DNA of 64,000 nucleotides from Acidobacteriota bacterium (GTDB taxonomy: Bacteria; Acidobacteriota; Vicinamibacteria; Vicinamibacterales; UBA8438). This document shows, piece after piece, positions 32,691 to 43,024 of the stretch; position 1 is the stretch's first letter, and each line of letters begins with the position of its first letter. Made by a program: the position numbers and the translations under genes. The notes under the pieces are model-generated. The model was given only the letters and a program-made list of their open reading frames with translations, searched no databases and was not told where the DNA came from. Location: positions 98,560 to 162,559 of the forward strand of contig VXRJ01000014.1 in assembly GCA_009838525.1 (NCBI GenBank), in the 5' to 3' direction.

Positions 32691-33995
32691 ATGTATTCGG
32701 TCTATACCGCGCTGCTCGTCCTGTACGCGCTGTTCCGGCTGCCGCCGATGGTCTACGCGGCGTGGCGGCGAGGCAAGCGGACGGGTGACGTCGGCCAGCG
32801 CTTCGGTCGACTGCCGGCATCGGTGAACCCGGACGGGAGGCCCGCCATCTGGATCCACGCGGTGTCGGTGGGCGAGACGCTGGCGGCGCGGCCACTGGCG
32901 CGCGCGTTCCGCTGCGCCTACCCGTCGCACCGGCTGATTCTCTCCACGACGACGGTGACCGGCCAGGCCGTGGCCCAACGCTTCGCGGGGGACGGCGAGG
33001 TGGATGCGGTGATCTACGCGCCGTTCGACCTGCCCGGCGCGGTCACGCGGGCCCTCGACCGAATCGCCCCGGCGCTGCTGGTGCTGATCGATACCGAGCT
33101 GTGGCCGACCCTGCTGCGCGCCTGCCGGCGGCGGGGCGTCCGGACGCTGGTGGCGAACGGACGGATTTCCGACCGGTCCTACCGTCGCTACCGCCGCGTG
33201 CGCGGCTTCATGCGGCACGTCCTGGCCGACGTCGACCGCATCTGCGCGCAGACCGACGACTGGCGCGGCCGGTTCATCGACATCGGCGCCGACCCCCAGC
33301 GGGTGACGGTCACCGGCAACCTCAAGTTCGACGCAGCGGGCGCCCCGGCCAACCGGGCCGACGCGCCGGGCGGCGCCGGTGATCCCCTCCTGGCCACGTT
33401 CGCCTTCGCCCGTGACCGACCGGTGGTGATGGCGGCCAGCACCCTGGCCGGCGAGGAGGAGCCGGTCCTTCGCGCCTTCGCGGCCATCCGCGAGACGTCG
33501 CCCGACGCGCTGCTGATCGTGGCGCCGCGGCATCCCGAGCGCTTCGACGATGCGCACGCCCTCGCCGAACAGGCCGGGTTCGCGGTCGCGCGGCGCAGCG
33601 GGCTGGCAACGGGCGCGGACCCCGGCACAAGCGTCATCGTCCTCGACACGATGGGCGAGTTGCCGCGGCTCTTCCCGACGGCGTCGGTCGTCTTCGTCGG
33701 CGGCAGCTTGGTCCCGGCCGGCGGTCACAACGTGCTGGAGCCGGCGGCGGCGGGTCGTGCCATTGTGGTGGGACCGCACATGGAGAACTTCCCGCAGGTG
33801 GCGCGGCAGTTGCTCGCGGCAGGCGGCCTGCTGCAGGCGCGCGACGCGGCTGAACTGGCAGCCATGTTGGCTGAGCTCGTGCGGGACGACGCGCGACGCG
33901 AGACCCTCGGGGCGGCAGCCCGGCAGGTGGTCGAGGCGAACCGGGGCGCGACGGACCGGACGCTGGCGGCGGCGGCGGAGCTGCTGGCATGCTGA
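32691..33995 (+). CDS. kdtA: 3-deoxy-D-manno-octulosonic acid (Kdo) transferase
   Basis: The 434-residue GT30 enzyme attaches Kdo to lipid IVA at the inner membrane. It has an N-terminal membrane anchor (MYSVYTALLVLYALFRLPPM), then IWIHAVSVGETLAARPL with the catalytic Glu, STTTVTGQAVAQ, YAPFDLPGAV, IDTELWPTLLRAC, NGRISDRSYRRYRRV, VTGNLKFDAA and FVGGSLVPAGGHNVLEPAA. The chosen ATG at 32691 begins at the membrane anchor; an upstream frame would translate the repeats. Its stop overlaps the lpxK start (ATGCTGA). Confidence 0.95.
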   Translation: MYSVYTALLVLYALFRLPPMVYAAWRRGKRTGDVGQRFGRLPASVNPDGRPAIWIHAVSVGETLAARPLARAFRCAYPSHRLILSTTTVTGQAVAQRFAGDGEVDAVIYAPFDLPGAVTRALDRIAPALLVLIDTELWPTLLRACRRRGVRTLVANGRISDRSYRRYRRVRGFMRHVLADVDRICAQTDDWRGRFIDIGADPQRVTVTGNLKFDAAGAPANRADAPGGAGDPLLATFAFARDRPVVMAASTLAGEEEPVLRAFAAIRETSPDALLIVAPRHPERFDDAHALAEQAGFAVARRSGLATGADPGTSVIVLDTMGELPRLFPTASVVFVGGSLVPAGGHNVLEPAAAGRAIVVGPHMENFPQVARQLLAAGGLLQARDAAELAAMLAELVRDDARRETLGAAARQVVEANRGATDRTLAAAAELLAC

Positions 33996-35005
33996 GCGCG
34001 GTCTACGGCGCGATCGCGGCGCGACGCCGGTCCTTCTACCAGTCGCATCCCGACGCGTTGCGGCGGCTCGCGCGGCCCGTGGTCAGCATCGGCGCCCTCG
34101 CGGCCGGCGGGCGCGGCAAGACGCCGGTAGCCGCGCTCGTGGCCAGGCTGCTGCGTGACGCGGGCGAGCGTCCGGCCATTCTGAGCCGGGGCTACGGCCG
34201 GCGGACGACGGCCGACGGCGTGGTCGTCGTCCGGGCCGGGGCGCGCGATCCGGCGCCAGTCGACCTCGCCGGCGACGAGCCGCGCATGCTGGCGGAACAG
34301 GTGGATGCGACGGTTCTCGTGAGCGAGGACCGCTTCGTCGCCGGACGCCTCGCGGAAACCCGTTTCGGCGCCACCGTCCACATCCTCGACGACGGGTTCC
34401 AGCATCTGCATCTCGCGCGCACCGTGGACCTGCTGCTGATCGACCCGGCGGATCCGGACCGGCGAACGCTGCCCTTCGGGCCATTGCGCGAGCGGCCCGA
34501 CACCGCCCGGCTGGCCGACGCGCTGATCGTCGACTCGCCGGACGAGGAGGCGGCGGCTTCCGTCGCCGAACGGCTCGGCGCCGGCAACTGGTTCCGCCTT
34601 GCGCGGTCCAACGCGCCGCCCCGAGTGGTGGCGGCGGGCGACGGCTCCGCCCCGACCCCGGAATCGGTTCCGGCGCCCGGTGCGCGGGTCGTCGCCGCCG
34701 CCGGCATCGCCGCGCCGGAACGCTTCACGGCGACGCTGCGCGACGCCGGGTACGACGTTGCCGAGACGGTCGCATTCGCCGATCACCACCGCTTCACGCC
34801 GGGCGACATACAGAAGCTGGCCGCGCGCGCGCAGGCGGCGGGTGCGGACGCCGTCCTGACGACGGAGAAGGACGCGGTCCGGCTGGCGCCGATGGCGCCG
34901 TTTCCGGTCACCCTGGCCGCCGTGCCGCTCAGGGTCGCGGTGGATCCGGCGGAACGGTTCCGCGAGTGGCTGCTCGCGCGCGTCGCGGCCGGAGGCGGCG
35001 AATGA
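33989..35005 (+). CDS. lpxK: Tetraacyldisaccharide 4'-kinase
   Basis: The 338-residue enzyme phosphorylates the lipid A disaccharide at the 4' position. Its Walker A region reads SIGALAAGGRGKTPVAALVA, with AAGGRGKT where most family members have GGTGKT. SRGYGRRT, EPRMLAEQ, VLDDGFQHLHLARTVDLLLID with the catalytic Asp, and DHHRFTPGDI complete the set. It overlaps kdtA at its start and the acyltransferase at its end (ATGA), so kdtA-lpxK-lpxL form one operon. Confidence 0.93.
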   Translation: MLSAVYGAIAARRRSFYQSHPDALRRLARPVVSIGALAAGGRGKTPVAALVARLLRDAGERPAILSRGYGRRTTADGVVVVRAGARDPAPVDLAGDEPRMLAEQVDATVLVSEDRFVAGRLAETRFGATVHILDDGFQHLHLARTVDLLLIDPADPDRRTLPFGPLRERPDTARLADALIVDSPDEEAAASVAERLGAGNWFRLARSNAPPRVVAAGDGSAPTPESVPAPGARVVAAAGIAAPERFTATLRDAGYDVAETVAFADHHRFTPGDIQKLAARAQAAGADAVLTTEKDAVRLAPMAPFPVTLAAVPLRVAVDPAERFREWLLARVAAGGGE

Positions 35006-35877
35006 ACGTGCGGTTTCGGCACCGCGTCGAGTACGCCATCGTGCAGGCGTTCCGGGGCATGGTCCGCATCGCCCCGCGGCGCGTCAGCCTGGCCGTCGGC
35101 TCGGCCCTCGGCGCGCTGTTCCACCGGCTCCACGCGTCGCGCCGGGAGGTGGGAGCCGACAACCTGCGCGCCACGTTCCCGGAGATGACCGAGCCGGAGC
35201 GCCGCAAGATCCTCAACGCCACGTTCCGCCAGATCGGCCGGCACGTGATCGACTTCCTCAACTTCGACGCGATGTCGCGCGAGCAGATGATGCCGCTGAT
35301 CGACATGGAGGGGGGCGAGCATGTCGAGCGGGCCCGGGCGGAGGGCCGGGGCGTCATGTACTTCGCGGGACACTACGGCAGCTGGGAGCTGCAGATCATC
35401 GTGCACGCCTTGCACTACTCGCCGATCACGATGATCGCCCGCAAGCTCGACAACCCGCTCCTGGAGCGGCTGATCGAACAGATTCGGACGCGCGTCGGCA
35501 CCCGCGTGCTGCCGCGCCAGGGGGCGACGCGCGGTCTGCTGCGGGCGTTGCGCGAGGGAGAGTCCGTCGGCATGATGATCGATCAGCACATTTCCGACCG
35601 GAGCGCCATCCGGATCGACTTTCTCGGGCGGCCGGCCGCCACCACCACCGCCATCGCCTCGTTCGCGCTCCGGTTCGACGCGCCGATCATCCCGGTCTTC
35701 GCGCTGCCCAAGGCCGACGGCCGGTACCGCATGGTCTACGAACCGCCGATAGAGCCCCCCGACGACGACGATCCCGACCCGATCCGCACGTGCACGCGCC
35801 GGTGCACGGAGCGCCTGGAGGCGCGCATCCGGGCGGAGCCGCACCTCTGGCTCTGGATGCACAGGCGCTGGCGCTGA
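35002..35877 (+). CDS. Lipid A biosynthesis acyltransferase (LpxL/HtrB family)
   Basis: The 291-residue acyltransferase starts at the ATG overlapping the lpxK stop. It has an N-terminal hydrophobic segment (VSLAVGSALGALFHRL), the HX4E motif in YFAGHYGSWELQ around 127, RKLDNPLLERL, RQGATRGLLRAL, VGMMIDQHISDRSAI and the ending HLWLWMHRRWR. It adds a secondary acyl chain to Kdo-lipid A. Whether it acts as LpxL or LpxM cannot be told. Confidence 0.9.
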   Translation: MNVRFRHRVEYAIVQAFRGMVRIAPRRVSLAVGSALGALFHRLHASRREVGADNLRATFPEMTEPERRKILNATFRQIGRHVIDFLNFDAMSREQMMPLIDMEGGEHVERARAEGRGVMYFAGHYGSWELQIIVHALHYSPITMIARKLDNPLLERLIEQIRTRVGTRVLPRQGATRGLLRALREGESVGMMIDQHISDRSAIRIDFLGRPAATTTAIASFALRFDAPIIPVFALPKADGRYRMVYEPPIEPPDDDDPDPIRTCTRRCTERLEARIRAEPHLWLWMHRRWR

Positions 35878-35924
35878 TGGAGCGCACCGCGCCCCACTGC
35901 CCGCGGTCCGCCGTCGGTCCGGTC

Positions 35925-35933
35925 TGGTAGAAT
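35925..35933 (+). promoter_or_regulatory. Probable gap promoter (extended -10)
   Basis: TGGTAGAAT matches the extended -10 pattern (TGN followed by TAGAAT). The predicted start of transcription is about 35940, leaving a leader of about 95 bases before the gap ATG at 36035. Confidence 0.4.
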
Positions 35934-36034
35934 CTTCCCATCCTGTTCGCTCGCGGGCGGCGCGCCGGCGCCACGCCGCGGGTACCCCCAGTCAGTGTTA
36001 CGGAGAGCGCGAGAACACCAGGAGGATTGAGTAG

Positions 36035-37051
36035 ATGGGCACGAAGGTCGGCATCAACGGATTCGGGCGAATCGGACGGAACATCATGCGCGCCGCGATG
36101 GAGCAGGCGGACGGGGCCATCGACTTCGTCGCGGTCAACGACATCACCGACCCCGGCACCCTGGCCCATCTCTTCAAGTACGACTCGGTCCTCGGCAATC
36201 TCGACACCGACGTCGCGGTCGACGGCGACGGCCTGCGGGTCGGCGACACGCACTTCAAGGTGCTCTCGGAGCGCGATCCGGCCGCCCTGCCCTGGGGTGA
36301 GCTGGGCGTCGACGTGGTGGTGGAATCGACCGGCCTGTTCACGAAGCGCGACGACGCCGCGAAGCACCTCGCGGCCGGCGCGAAGAAGGTGATCATCTCG
36401 GCCCCCGCGAAGCAGCCCGACCTGACGCTGGTGCTCGGCGTCAACGACGACGCCTACGACCCGGCGCGGCACGCGATCATCTCGAACGCGTCGTGCACGA
36501 CCAACTGCCTCGCGCCGGTCGCCAAGGTGCTGCACGAAGCGTTCGGCCTGCGCCGCGGCTGGATGACGACGATCCACTCGTATACGAACGATCAGAAGCT
36601 GCTCGACTTGCCGCACAAGGACCTGCGCCGCGCCCGGGCGGCCGGCGTGTCGATGATCCCGACGACGACCGGGGCCGCCGTCGCGGTCGGCGAAGTGCTG
36701 CCGGATCTGAAAGGCAAGCTGGACGGGATCGCGATGCGCGTCCCGACGCCGAACGTTTCCGTCGTCGACCTGGTGGCCGACGTCGAGCGGCCGGCGAGCG
36801 CCGAGGACGTGAACGCGGCGTTCGAGGCGGCGGCCGACGGACCCCTCAGCGGCATCCTGGAGCTGTCGAAGGCCCCGCTCGTCTCCGTCGACTTCAAGGG
36901 CGACTCGCATTCGTCCATCGTCGACGCGTCGTACACGAAGGTGATGGAGGGCGACTTCATCAAGGTGCTGTCGTGGTACGACAACGAGTGGGGCTATTCG
37001 TCGCGCTGCGTCGACCTGGTGAAGCTGCTCGCGGCAAAGGGCGTCGGTTAG
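36035..37051 (+). CDS. gap: Glyceraldehyde-3-phosphate dehydrogenase
   Basis: The 338-residue glycolytic enzyme has [17 protein letters not shown] at the N-terminus for NAD binding, [17 protein letters not shown] with the catalytic Cys, [34 protein letters not shown] and the ending [20 protein letters not shown] good ribosome site (AGGAGG) lies 9 bases before the ATG. pgk follows after 21 bases, as in many bacterial gap-pgk operons. Confidence 0.97.
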   Translation: MGTKVGINGFGRIGRNIMRAAMEQADGAIDFVAVNDITDPGTLAHLFKYDSVLGNLDTDVAVDGDGLRVGDTHFKVLSERDPAALPWGELGVDVVVESTGLFTKRDDAAKHLAAGAKKVIISAPAKQPDLTLVLGVNDDAYDPARHAIISNASCTTNCLAPVAKVLHEAFGLRRGWMTTIHSYTNDQKLLDLPHKDLRRARAAGVSMIPTTTGAAVAVGEVLPDLKGKLDGIAMRVPTPNVSVVDLVADVERPASAEDVNAAFEAAADGPLSGILELSKAPLVSVDFKGDSHSSIVDASYTKVMEGDFIKVLSWYDNEWGYSSRCVDLVKLLAAKGVG

Positions 37052-37072
37052 GCGGGCGGGCGGCTGGCGCCA

Positions 37073-38260
<1,188 letters not shown>

Positions 38261-38307
38261 CGCCCGAGACCCGGGTCCTCGTCCCCCCCGGTCCGCCGGC
38301 CCGACGA

Positions 38308-38886
38308 TCAACCCAGCCGCGCGAGCCGCTCCTCGCACTCGGCGACCCCCGCGTCGATCCCGCTGGCGCGGTAGAGATCCCGCGCCTGCCGCCAGAGAGC
38401 CCGGGCCGCGTCGGCCTCCCCGAGCGCTTCCTTCAGGATTGCCATCGGCCGCACCGTATTCGCGTACTCCAGTGGGGGTGGGCCCGTGTCGGTCCCGTCG
38501 TACAGCGACAGCGCCTCCGCGTAGCACGCGTGTGACTCCCGGAGCCGCCCGGCCCGGCGGTATTCATCTCCGAGATGACGCAGCGCGGTCGCCAGACGCG
38601 CCGGAGCGTCACCTTCCCTGGCAAGTGCGACCGCTTCCTCGCAGCAGGCGCGCGCCGCCTCGTGGCGGCCGGCGTCCGACTCGACATGACCGAGTTTCCC
38701 CAGGGCAACGACCAGCCCCGGGGCGTCGCCGGTCTCGCGGCAGATGGCGACCGCCTCAACGAGATGGGCGCGAACCTGATCGATCACCTTCGGGTCGGCC
38801 TCCGGACGCGAGGCCCCCGCCAGGGCCTCGCGCCGCAGAGCCCACGCCTTGCCGATGAGCGCGGCAGCCTCGCGGGCAGAACCCAT
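38308..38886 (-). CDS. Tetratricopeptide-repeat protein
   Basis: From the ATG at 38886 the 192-residue protein is all helical. TPR-like units are visible: AVAICRETGDAPGLVVALGK and LGHVESDAGRHEAARACCEE, then ALRHLGDEYRRAGRLRESHA and CYAEALSLYD, followed by ARALWRQARDLYRASG. It has no signal peptide. It lies between pgk and tpiA but on the opposite strand, 27 bases from the tpiA start. The partner is unknown. Confidence 0.8.
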   Translation of the reverse strand: MGSAREAAALIGKAWALRREALAGASRPEADPKVIDQVRAHLVEAVAICRETGDAPGLVVALGKLGHVESDAGRHEAARACCEEAVALAREGDAPARLATALRHLGDEYRRAGRLRESHACYAEALSLYDGTDTGPPPLEYANTVRPMAILKEALGEADAARALWRQARDLYRASGIDAGVAECEERLARLG

Positions 38887-38892
38887 GGGGTC

Positions 38893-38898
38893 TAGAAT
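38893..38898 (+). promoter_or_regulatory. Probable -10 element of the tpiA promoter
   Basis: TAGAAT lies 15 bases upstream of the tpiA ATG, in the short divergent gap with the TPR gene, and predicts a very short leader. Confidence 0.4.
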
Positions 38899-38913
38899 AG
38901 CGGCCACACGCCT

Positions 38914-39669
38914 ATGCGAACACCGGTCCTGGCCGCCAACTGGAAGATGCACAAGACGATCGCCGAGGCGGTCGCCTTCACCGAGACGTTCCTGCCGCTG
39001 GTGGCGGACGCCGACCATGCGGAGATCGTCTTGGCGCCCCCCTTCACGGCCCTCGCCGCGGTCGCCGCCGCCTGTCACGGGTCGAACGTCGCGACGGCCG
39101 GACAGGACGTCCACTGGGAGGCTCAGGGCGCCTTCACCGGGGAGGTGAGCCTCGCCATGCTGGCCGAGGCCGGCGCGAGCCATGTGATTGTCGGTCACTC
39201 CGAGCGCCGGCAGCTTTTCGGCGAGACCGACGAGACCGTCAACCGGAAAGCGCGGGCGGCGCTGGCGGGCGGACTGGCGCCCATCGTCTGCGTCGGCGAG
39301 ACGCTCGATCAGCGCGAAGCGGACGAGACCGAAGCGGTGCTGGATCGGCAGGTCGCAGGCAGTCTGGCCGGGTTCGACGCGGCGCAGGTCGGGACCGTCA
39401 TCGTCGCCTACGAGCCGGTCTGGGCCATCGGCACCGGCCGGACCGCGACGCCGGACCAGGCCCAGGCGGCGCATGCGCACATCCGGAGCCGCCTCGCCGG
39501 TCTCGCGGGCGACGACGCGGCGGCGAGCTGCCGGCTGCTCTACGGCGGCAGCGTCAAGCCGGGGAACGCGGCCGAGCTGGCCGCCCGGCCCGACGTCGAC
39601 GGCGCCCTCGTCGGCGGCGCCAGCCTCGACCCGGCCAGCTTCGCCCGGATCGTCGTGGCCACCAGGTAG
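38914..39669 (+). CDS. tpiA: Triose-phosphate isomerase
   Basis: The 251-residue TIM-barrel enzyme interconverts dihydroxyacetone phosphate and glyceraldehyde 3-phosphate. The catalytic set is complete: AANWKMHKT with Asn and Lys, VIVGHSERRQLFGETDE with His, VIVAYEPVWAIGTGRTATPD with the base Glu and flexible loop 6, and YGGSVKPGNAAEL with VDGALVGGASL at the phosphate site. secG follows after 18 bases. Confidence 0.97.
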   Translation: MRTPVLAANWKMHKTIAEAVAFTETFLPLVADADHAEIVLAPPFTALAAVAAACHGSNVATAGQDVHWEAQGAFTGEVSLAMLAEAGASHVIVGHSERRQLFGETDETVNRKARAALAGGLAPIVCVGETLDQREADETEAVLDRQVAGSLAGFDAAQVGTVIVAYEPVWAIGTGRTATPDQAQAAHAHIRSRLAGLAGDDAAASCRLLYGGSVKPGNAAELAARPDVDGALVGGASLDPASFARIVVATR

Positions 39670-39672
39670 CAC

Positions 39673-39681
39673 TGATATACT
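39673..39681 (+). promoter_or_regulatory. Extended -10 promoter of secG
   Basis: TGATATACT is an extended -10 element. With the hexamer ending at 39681 the predicted first base of the message is 39688, the A of the secG ATG, so the transcript would be leaderless. Confidence 0.45.
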
Positions 39682-39687
39682 GTCCGG

Positions 39688-40059
39688 ATGCTGAGCACGC
39701 TGCTCTCGGCCGTGTACGTCGTCTGTTGCCTCCTGCTGCTCGTCGTCGTCCTGCTGCAGCAGGGAAAGGGCGGCGACATCGCCGCGGCGTTCGGGGGAGG
39801 CGGGTCTCAGGCGGCGTTCGGGGCGCGCTCCGGCGCGACGATCCTGACCCGCGCGACCACCATTCTCGGCGCCCTGTTCATGCTGGGGGCATTCATCCTC
39901 GCGATCGTCGGCCAGCGCGGGCCGAGTTCGGTCGTCGGTGGAATCGACGGAGCGCCCGTCGGGACCGAGACGGTGGCCGAGGCGCCGCTTGCGGCGGACG
40001 AAGAGGACGCTGCGGCGTCCGGGGAAGGCGCCGCCGAAACGCCTCCGGCGCAGCAGTAG
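39688..40059 (+). CDS. secG: Protein translocase subunit SecG
   Basis: The 123-residue inner-membrane protein has two helices (residues 4-24 and 53-73) separated by LQQGKGGDIAAAFGGGGSQA and the following AFGARSGATILTRATTIL, the SecG signature. The C-terminal tail is Ala/Glu-rich and longer than in E. coli. It assists SecYE in protein export. tpiA-secG adjacency is common in bacteria, and a tRNA-Leu gene follows, as in E. coli. Confidence 0.93.
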   Translation: MLSTLLSAVYVVCCLLLLVVVLLQQGKGGDIAAAFGGGGSQAAFGARSGATILTRATTILGALFMLGAFILAIVGQRGPSSVVGGIDGAPVGTETVAEAPLAADEEDAAASGEGAAETPPAQQ

Positions 40060-40115
40060 GGCCGCCGGACAACGTGATTGCGGCGCGCCGCCGGGCGCGC
40101 GGCAGAGGAGCCACC

Positions 40116-40202
40116 GCGGAAGTGGCGGAACGGCAGACGCGCCAGCTTGAGGGGCTGGTGAGCCAATGGCTCGTGGGGGTTCAAATCCCCCCTTCCGCAC
40201 CA
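40116..40202 (+). tRNA. tRNA-Leu (anticodon GAG)
   Basis: The acceptor stem GCGGAAG/CTTCCGC pairs perfectly. The anticodon stem CCAGC/GCTGG encloses TTGAGGG with anticodon GAG, the long variable arm TGAGCCAATGGCTCG is typical of class II tRNAs, and the T loop is TTCAAAT. The 3' CCA is encoded. The secG-tRNA-Leu order is conserved in many bacteria. Confidence 0.95.
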
Positions 40203-40210
40203 TTCTGTCA

Positions 40211-40248
40211 CCCTTCTCCCCGGAGAAGGCCTTCTTTCCGGGGAAGGG
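40211..40248 (+). promoter_or_regulatory. Hairpin between tRNA-Leu and the M1 peptidase, covering the ribosome site
   Basis: CCCCGGA at 40218-40224 pairs with TCCGGGG at 40237-40243, and flanking CCCTT and AAGGG extend the stem with one bulge. The loop is the palindrome GAAGGCCTTC. No T-run follows. The purine-rich GGGAAGGG that should bind the ribosome for the ATG at 40250 forms the 3' arm, so the hairpin could limit translation or end tRNA transcripts. Confidence 0.45.
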
Positions 40249-40249
40249 A

Positions 40250-43024
40250 ATGCGCCTGACCCCCTGGTGGACCGGCGCATTCCCGGCCGGGGCAATCCTG
40301 GCCGCCGTAGCGCTCGGCCCCGGCACGTGCGCAGTCGAGCAGGCCTGCGCCGTTGCACAGGCCGGCACTGCCGTAACGGCTGGCGCCACTACCCAGGACG
40401 ACGATGATGACGACCCCAGCCTTGGTCCGCCCGCGGTCTATACCGAGCTGCGCGAGGCGGCGCCCGAGCCGGCCGGACGCATAGCCGCCGGCACCCGGTT
40501 GCAGGTCGATCGGTTCGAGTTGGAGTTCGACGGCGGCGACCTGTTCCTGCTTCCCCCGATCGGCGGCCGCGACACCGTCGCCATCTACCAGGGTCGCGGG
40601 ACGTTCCATGCCTACCCGCCGGACGGCGTCGAGCTACAGCAGCTCCAGAAGCTGATCGAGGCCGATCGCATCGAGGAGGAATTCGAGCGGTTCATCGTCT
40701 GGTTCACGGGAGACCTGGGTGAACGGCTGCGAGCCCTGGCCGACGCCGGGGCGCCGGACGGCAACGTGGGCCGCGCCGCCGACCTGCTGGAGGACCGGCG
40801 CGAAAAGCTGCGCGAGGACCGTCTCCTCAATCCCGACGCGCGTGTCGCGGCGGACCTCTGGCGGGCCTCGGTCGAGCCGCCGCTGCCGGACGCCGAACGC
40901 GACTTCGTCTTCTTTGAGATCGACGGACGCGAGCACGACTGGTTCACGGTCGAGGTCGAGCCGCTGGACCCGGAAGAAGTCGGCGTCACGCGCTACGACG
41001 GGGGCCACCGGATGGTCGATGTCTGGATGGGCGCGCACGCCGTCGCCGACTTCGACGCGGCGGCCGTCGCGTCCACCATCGGACGCTTTCCGCGCGATCC
41101 GGAAGCGGACGGCCCCTTCGATCCGGACGCCGAGCGGGATGACGACGACGACTGGACGGCGCCCGACTACGGGCTGTCGCCGCGGGTCCTCGAACCGGAC
41201 GATGAGCCGTGGCAGGCGCGGGTGTCGATCTCGCGCACCGATGTCGACCTGGCCATCGAGAGGAACGGCGACGCCGAGGCGAGCGTCGCGCTGGTCGTGG
41301 AACCGCTCGTCGATCTGGCCACGCTCCGGGTGCTGGTGTCGCCGCTCGCCGAGGTGACCGACGTCCGCTGGCGGACCACGCTGCCGGACGGCGTCGATGA
41401 CGTGAACGCGGTGGCGCTGCTCGACGATCCGCCCGAGCCCGACGAACCGGCCCCGCTTCTCGGCGAGTCCATCCACTTCATCCAGGAAAAGCACGACCGG
41501 CGCCTGAGCCCCGACCTGTACGAGCCGCGCCTCGTCATCCTGCTCCCGCGCGCCGTCGCCGCCGGCGAGCGGTTCATCCTGGAAATCGCCTACGAGGGAG
41601 AGCTGATCGAGCGGCTGCGCGACGCGAGCGGCTACTACCTGAAGGACAGCGTCTACTGGATCCCGCGCCATCCGGACAACCGGCGGCGCAGTTTCCACCT
41701 GACGTTCCGCACGCCGGAGCGTTACCGGATCGCCAGTGGCGGCCTCCTGACGGAGGAGCGGGTGGAGGACGACACGCGGATCATGCGGTGGATCACCGCG
41801 CAATCGGTCCGCAACACGATGTCCTTTCACATGGGGCGGTTCGAGATCGACGAAGTGCCGGCCGACGCGCTGGCCGAGGAAGGCATCGACCTGCCGTCCA
41901 TCGCGGTCTATGCGGACCGTCATCACGTCGGCTTCGCGCCGGGCAACCGGGAGAAGACCATCGAGGACCTGATCGGGTCGATCCGGACCTACACCGACTA
42001 TTTCGGCCCGTATCCCTTCGAGTCGCTCCTCGTGACGGAGACGCGCGAGTACGGCGCGCAGGCGTTCCCCGGCCTGGTCCTCCTCACGTTCCAGGCGTTC
42101 GGCATGCTGCACACCGGCGAGCAGGAGCTGTTCCGCTCACACGAGGTGGCCCACCAGTGGTGGGGCGCGGGGGTCGACTGGGAAGGCTATCGCGATCAAT
42201 GGATCTCCGAGGGATTCGCGCACTACTCCGCCGCCCTCTACGCGCTGATGGGACTGGAGGACGAGGACCAGTTTCTGGAGATGCTCGACGCGTGGCGGCT
42301 CGACGTTCTGGGCATACCGAGCGTCGGCCAGGGGCTCGGCCTCAAGCGCTACGGCTTCCTTCCCCAGGTGATCCAGCGGAGTGACGCCCATGAATCGGGG
42401 CCGCTCGTGGCCGGCTTCCGGCTCCGGACCACCGACACGCCGGCCGACTATCGCCTGCTAGTGTACGAGAAGGGGGCGTTTATCCTGCATATGCTCCGGA
42501 TGCTCCTGATGGACCTGGAGACCGGTGACGACGAGCGGTTCCGCGCGATGATGCGCCGGTTCGTGGCCGATCACATCGGCGGAGTCGCCAGCACGCGGTC
42601 GTTCGAGGCCGCCGTGACCGAGGCGTTCGGCGAGCCGATGGACTGGTTCTTCGATCAGTGGGTGTATGGCGTCGACGTTCCCGAATACCGCCCCGACCTC
42701 GATGTCGTGGATGCCCGCCGCATCCCGTCGGCCAGCGCCGCCGGCGCGAGTGACGGAGGGCGAAGCGATCCCGCCGCGCGCGAGCTGCTCGATGCCGCCC
42801 GGCGGGATGCGCCGTTCGTTCTCCGCGGCACGGTGCGCCAGGAGGAGGTGCCGGCAGGCTTCCGGATGCCGGTCCCGATCCGCGTGACATTCGACGACCG
42901 GCCGCCGATTCTCCGGCGCATCTGGATCGATCAGCCGGAAGTGGCGGTGGAGATCCCGCTGCCGGCCGAGCCCGACGAGGTCGAGTTCAATTGGCACCAC
43001 GGCGTGCTGGCCCGCGTGCGGTAG
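40250..43024 (+). CDS. M1-family zinc metallopeptidase, exported
   Basis: From the ATG at 40250 the protein is 924 residues with a signal peptide (residues 1-27). It has an unusual N-terminal half rich in Asp and Glu. The gluzincin site is intact: HEVAH at 631-635 and WISEGF with the third zinc ligand Glu654, 18 residues after the second His. RLLVYEKGAFILHMLRMLL and FFDQWVYGVDVPEY follow. The GxMEN exopeptidase motif is replaced by YGAQAFPGLVLL, so aminopeptidase activity is uncertain. The reading frame extends upstream into tRNA-Leu but that part is not coding. Confidence 0.85.
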   Translation: MRLTPWWTGAFPAGAILAAVALGPGTCAVEQACAVAQAGTAVTAGATTQDDDDDDPSLGPPAVYTELREAAPEPAGRIAAGTRLQVDRFELEFDGGDLFLLPPIGGRDTVAIYQGRGTFHAYPPDGVELQQLQKLIEADRIEEEFERFIVWFTGDLGERLRALADAGAPDGNVGRAADLLEDRREKLREDRLLNPDARVAADLWRASVEPPLPDAERDFVFFEIDGREHDWFTVEVEPLDPEEVGVTRYDGGHRMVDVWMGAHAVADFDAAAVASTIGRFPRDPEADGPFDPDAERDDDDDWTAPDYGLSPRVLEPDDEPWQARVSISRTDVDLAIERNGDAEASVALVVEPLVDLATLRVLVSPLAEVTDVRWRTTLPDGVDDVNAVALLDDPPEPDEPAPLLGESIHFIQEKHDRRLSPDLYEPRLVILLPRAVAAGERFILEIAYEGELIERLRDASGYYLKDSVYWIPRHPDNRRRSFHLTFRTPERYRIASGGLLTEERVEDDTRIMRWITAQSVRNTMSFHMGRFEIDEVPADALAEEGIDLPSIAVYADRHHVGFAPGNREKTIEDLIGSIRTYTDYFGPYPFESLLVTETREYGAQAFPGLVLLTFQAFGMLHTGEQELFRSHEVAHQWWGAGVDWEGYRDQWISEGFAHYSAALYALMGLEDEDQFLEMLDAWRLDVLGIPSVGQGLGLKRYGFLPQVIQRSDAHESGPLVAGFRLRTTDTPADYRLLVYEKGAFILHMLRMLLMDLETGDDERFRAMMRRFVADHIGGVASTRSFEAAVTEAFGEPMDWFFDQWVYGVDVPEYRPDLDVVDARRIPSASAAGASDGGRSDPAARELLDAARRDAPFVLRGTVRQEEVPAGFRMPVPIRVTFDDRPPILRRIWIDQPEVAVEIPLPAEPDEVEFNWHHGVLARVR

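Noticed and set aside
40166..40249. M1 peptidase starting inside tRNA-Leu
   Set aside because: The tRNA is certain, and the signal peptide begins at the ATG at 40250.
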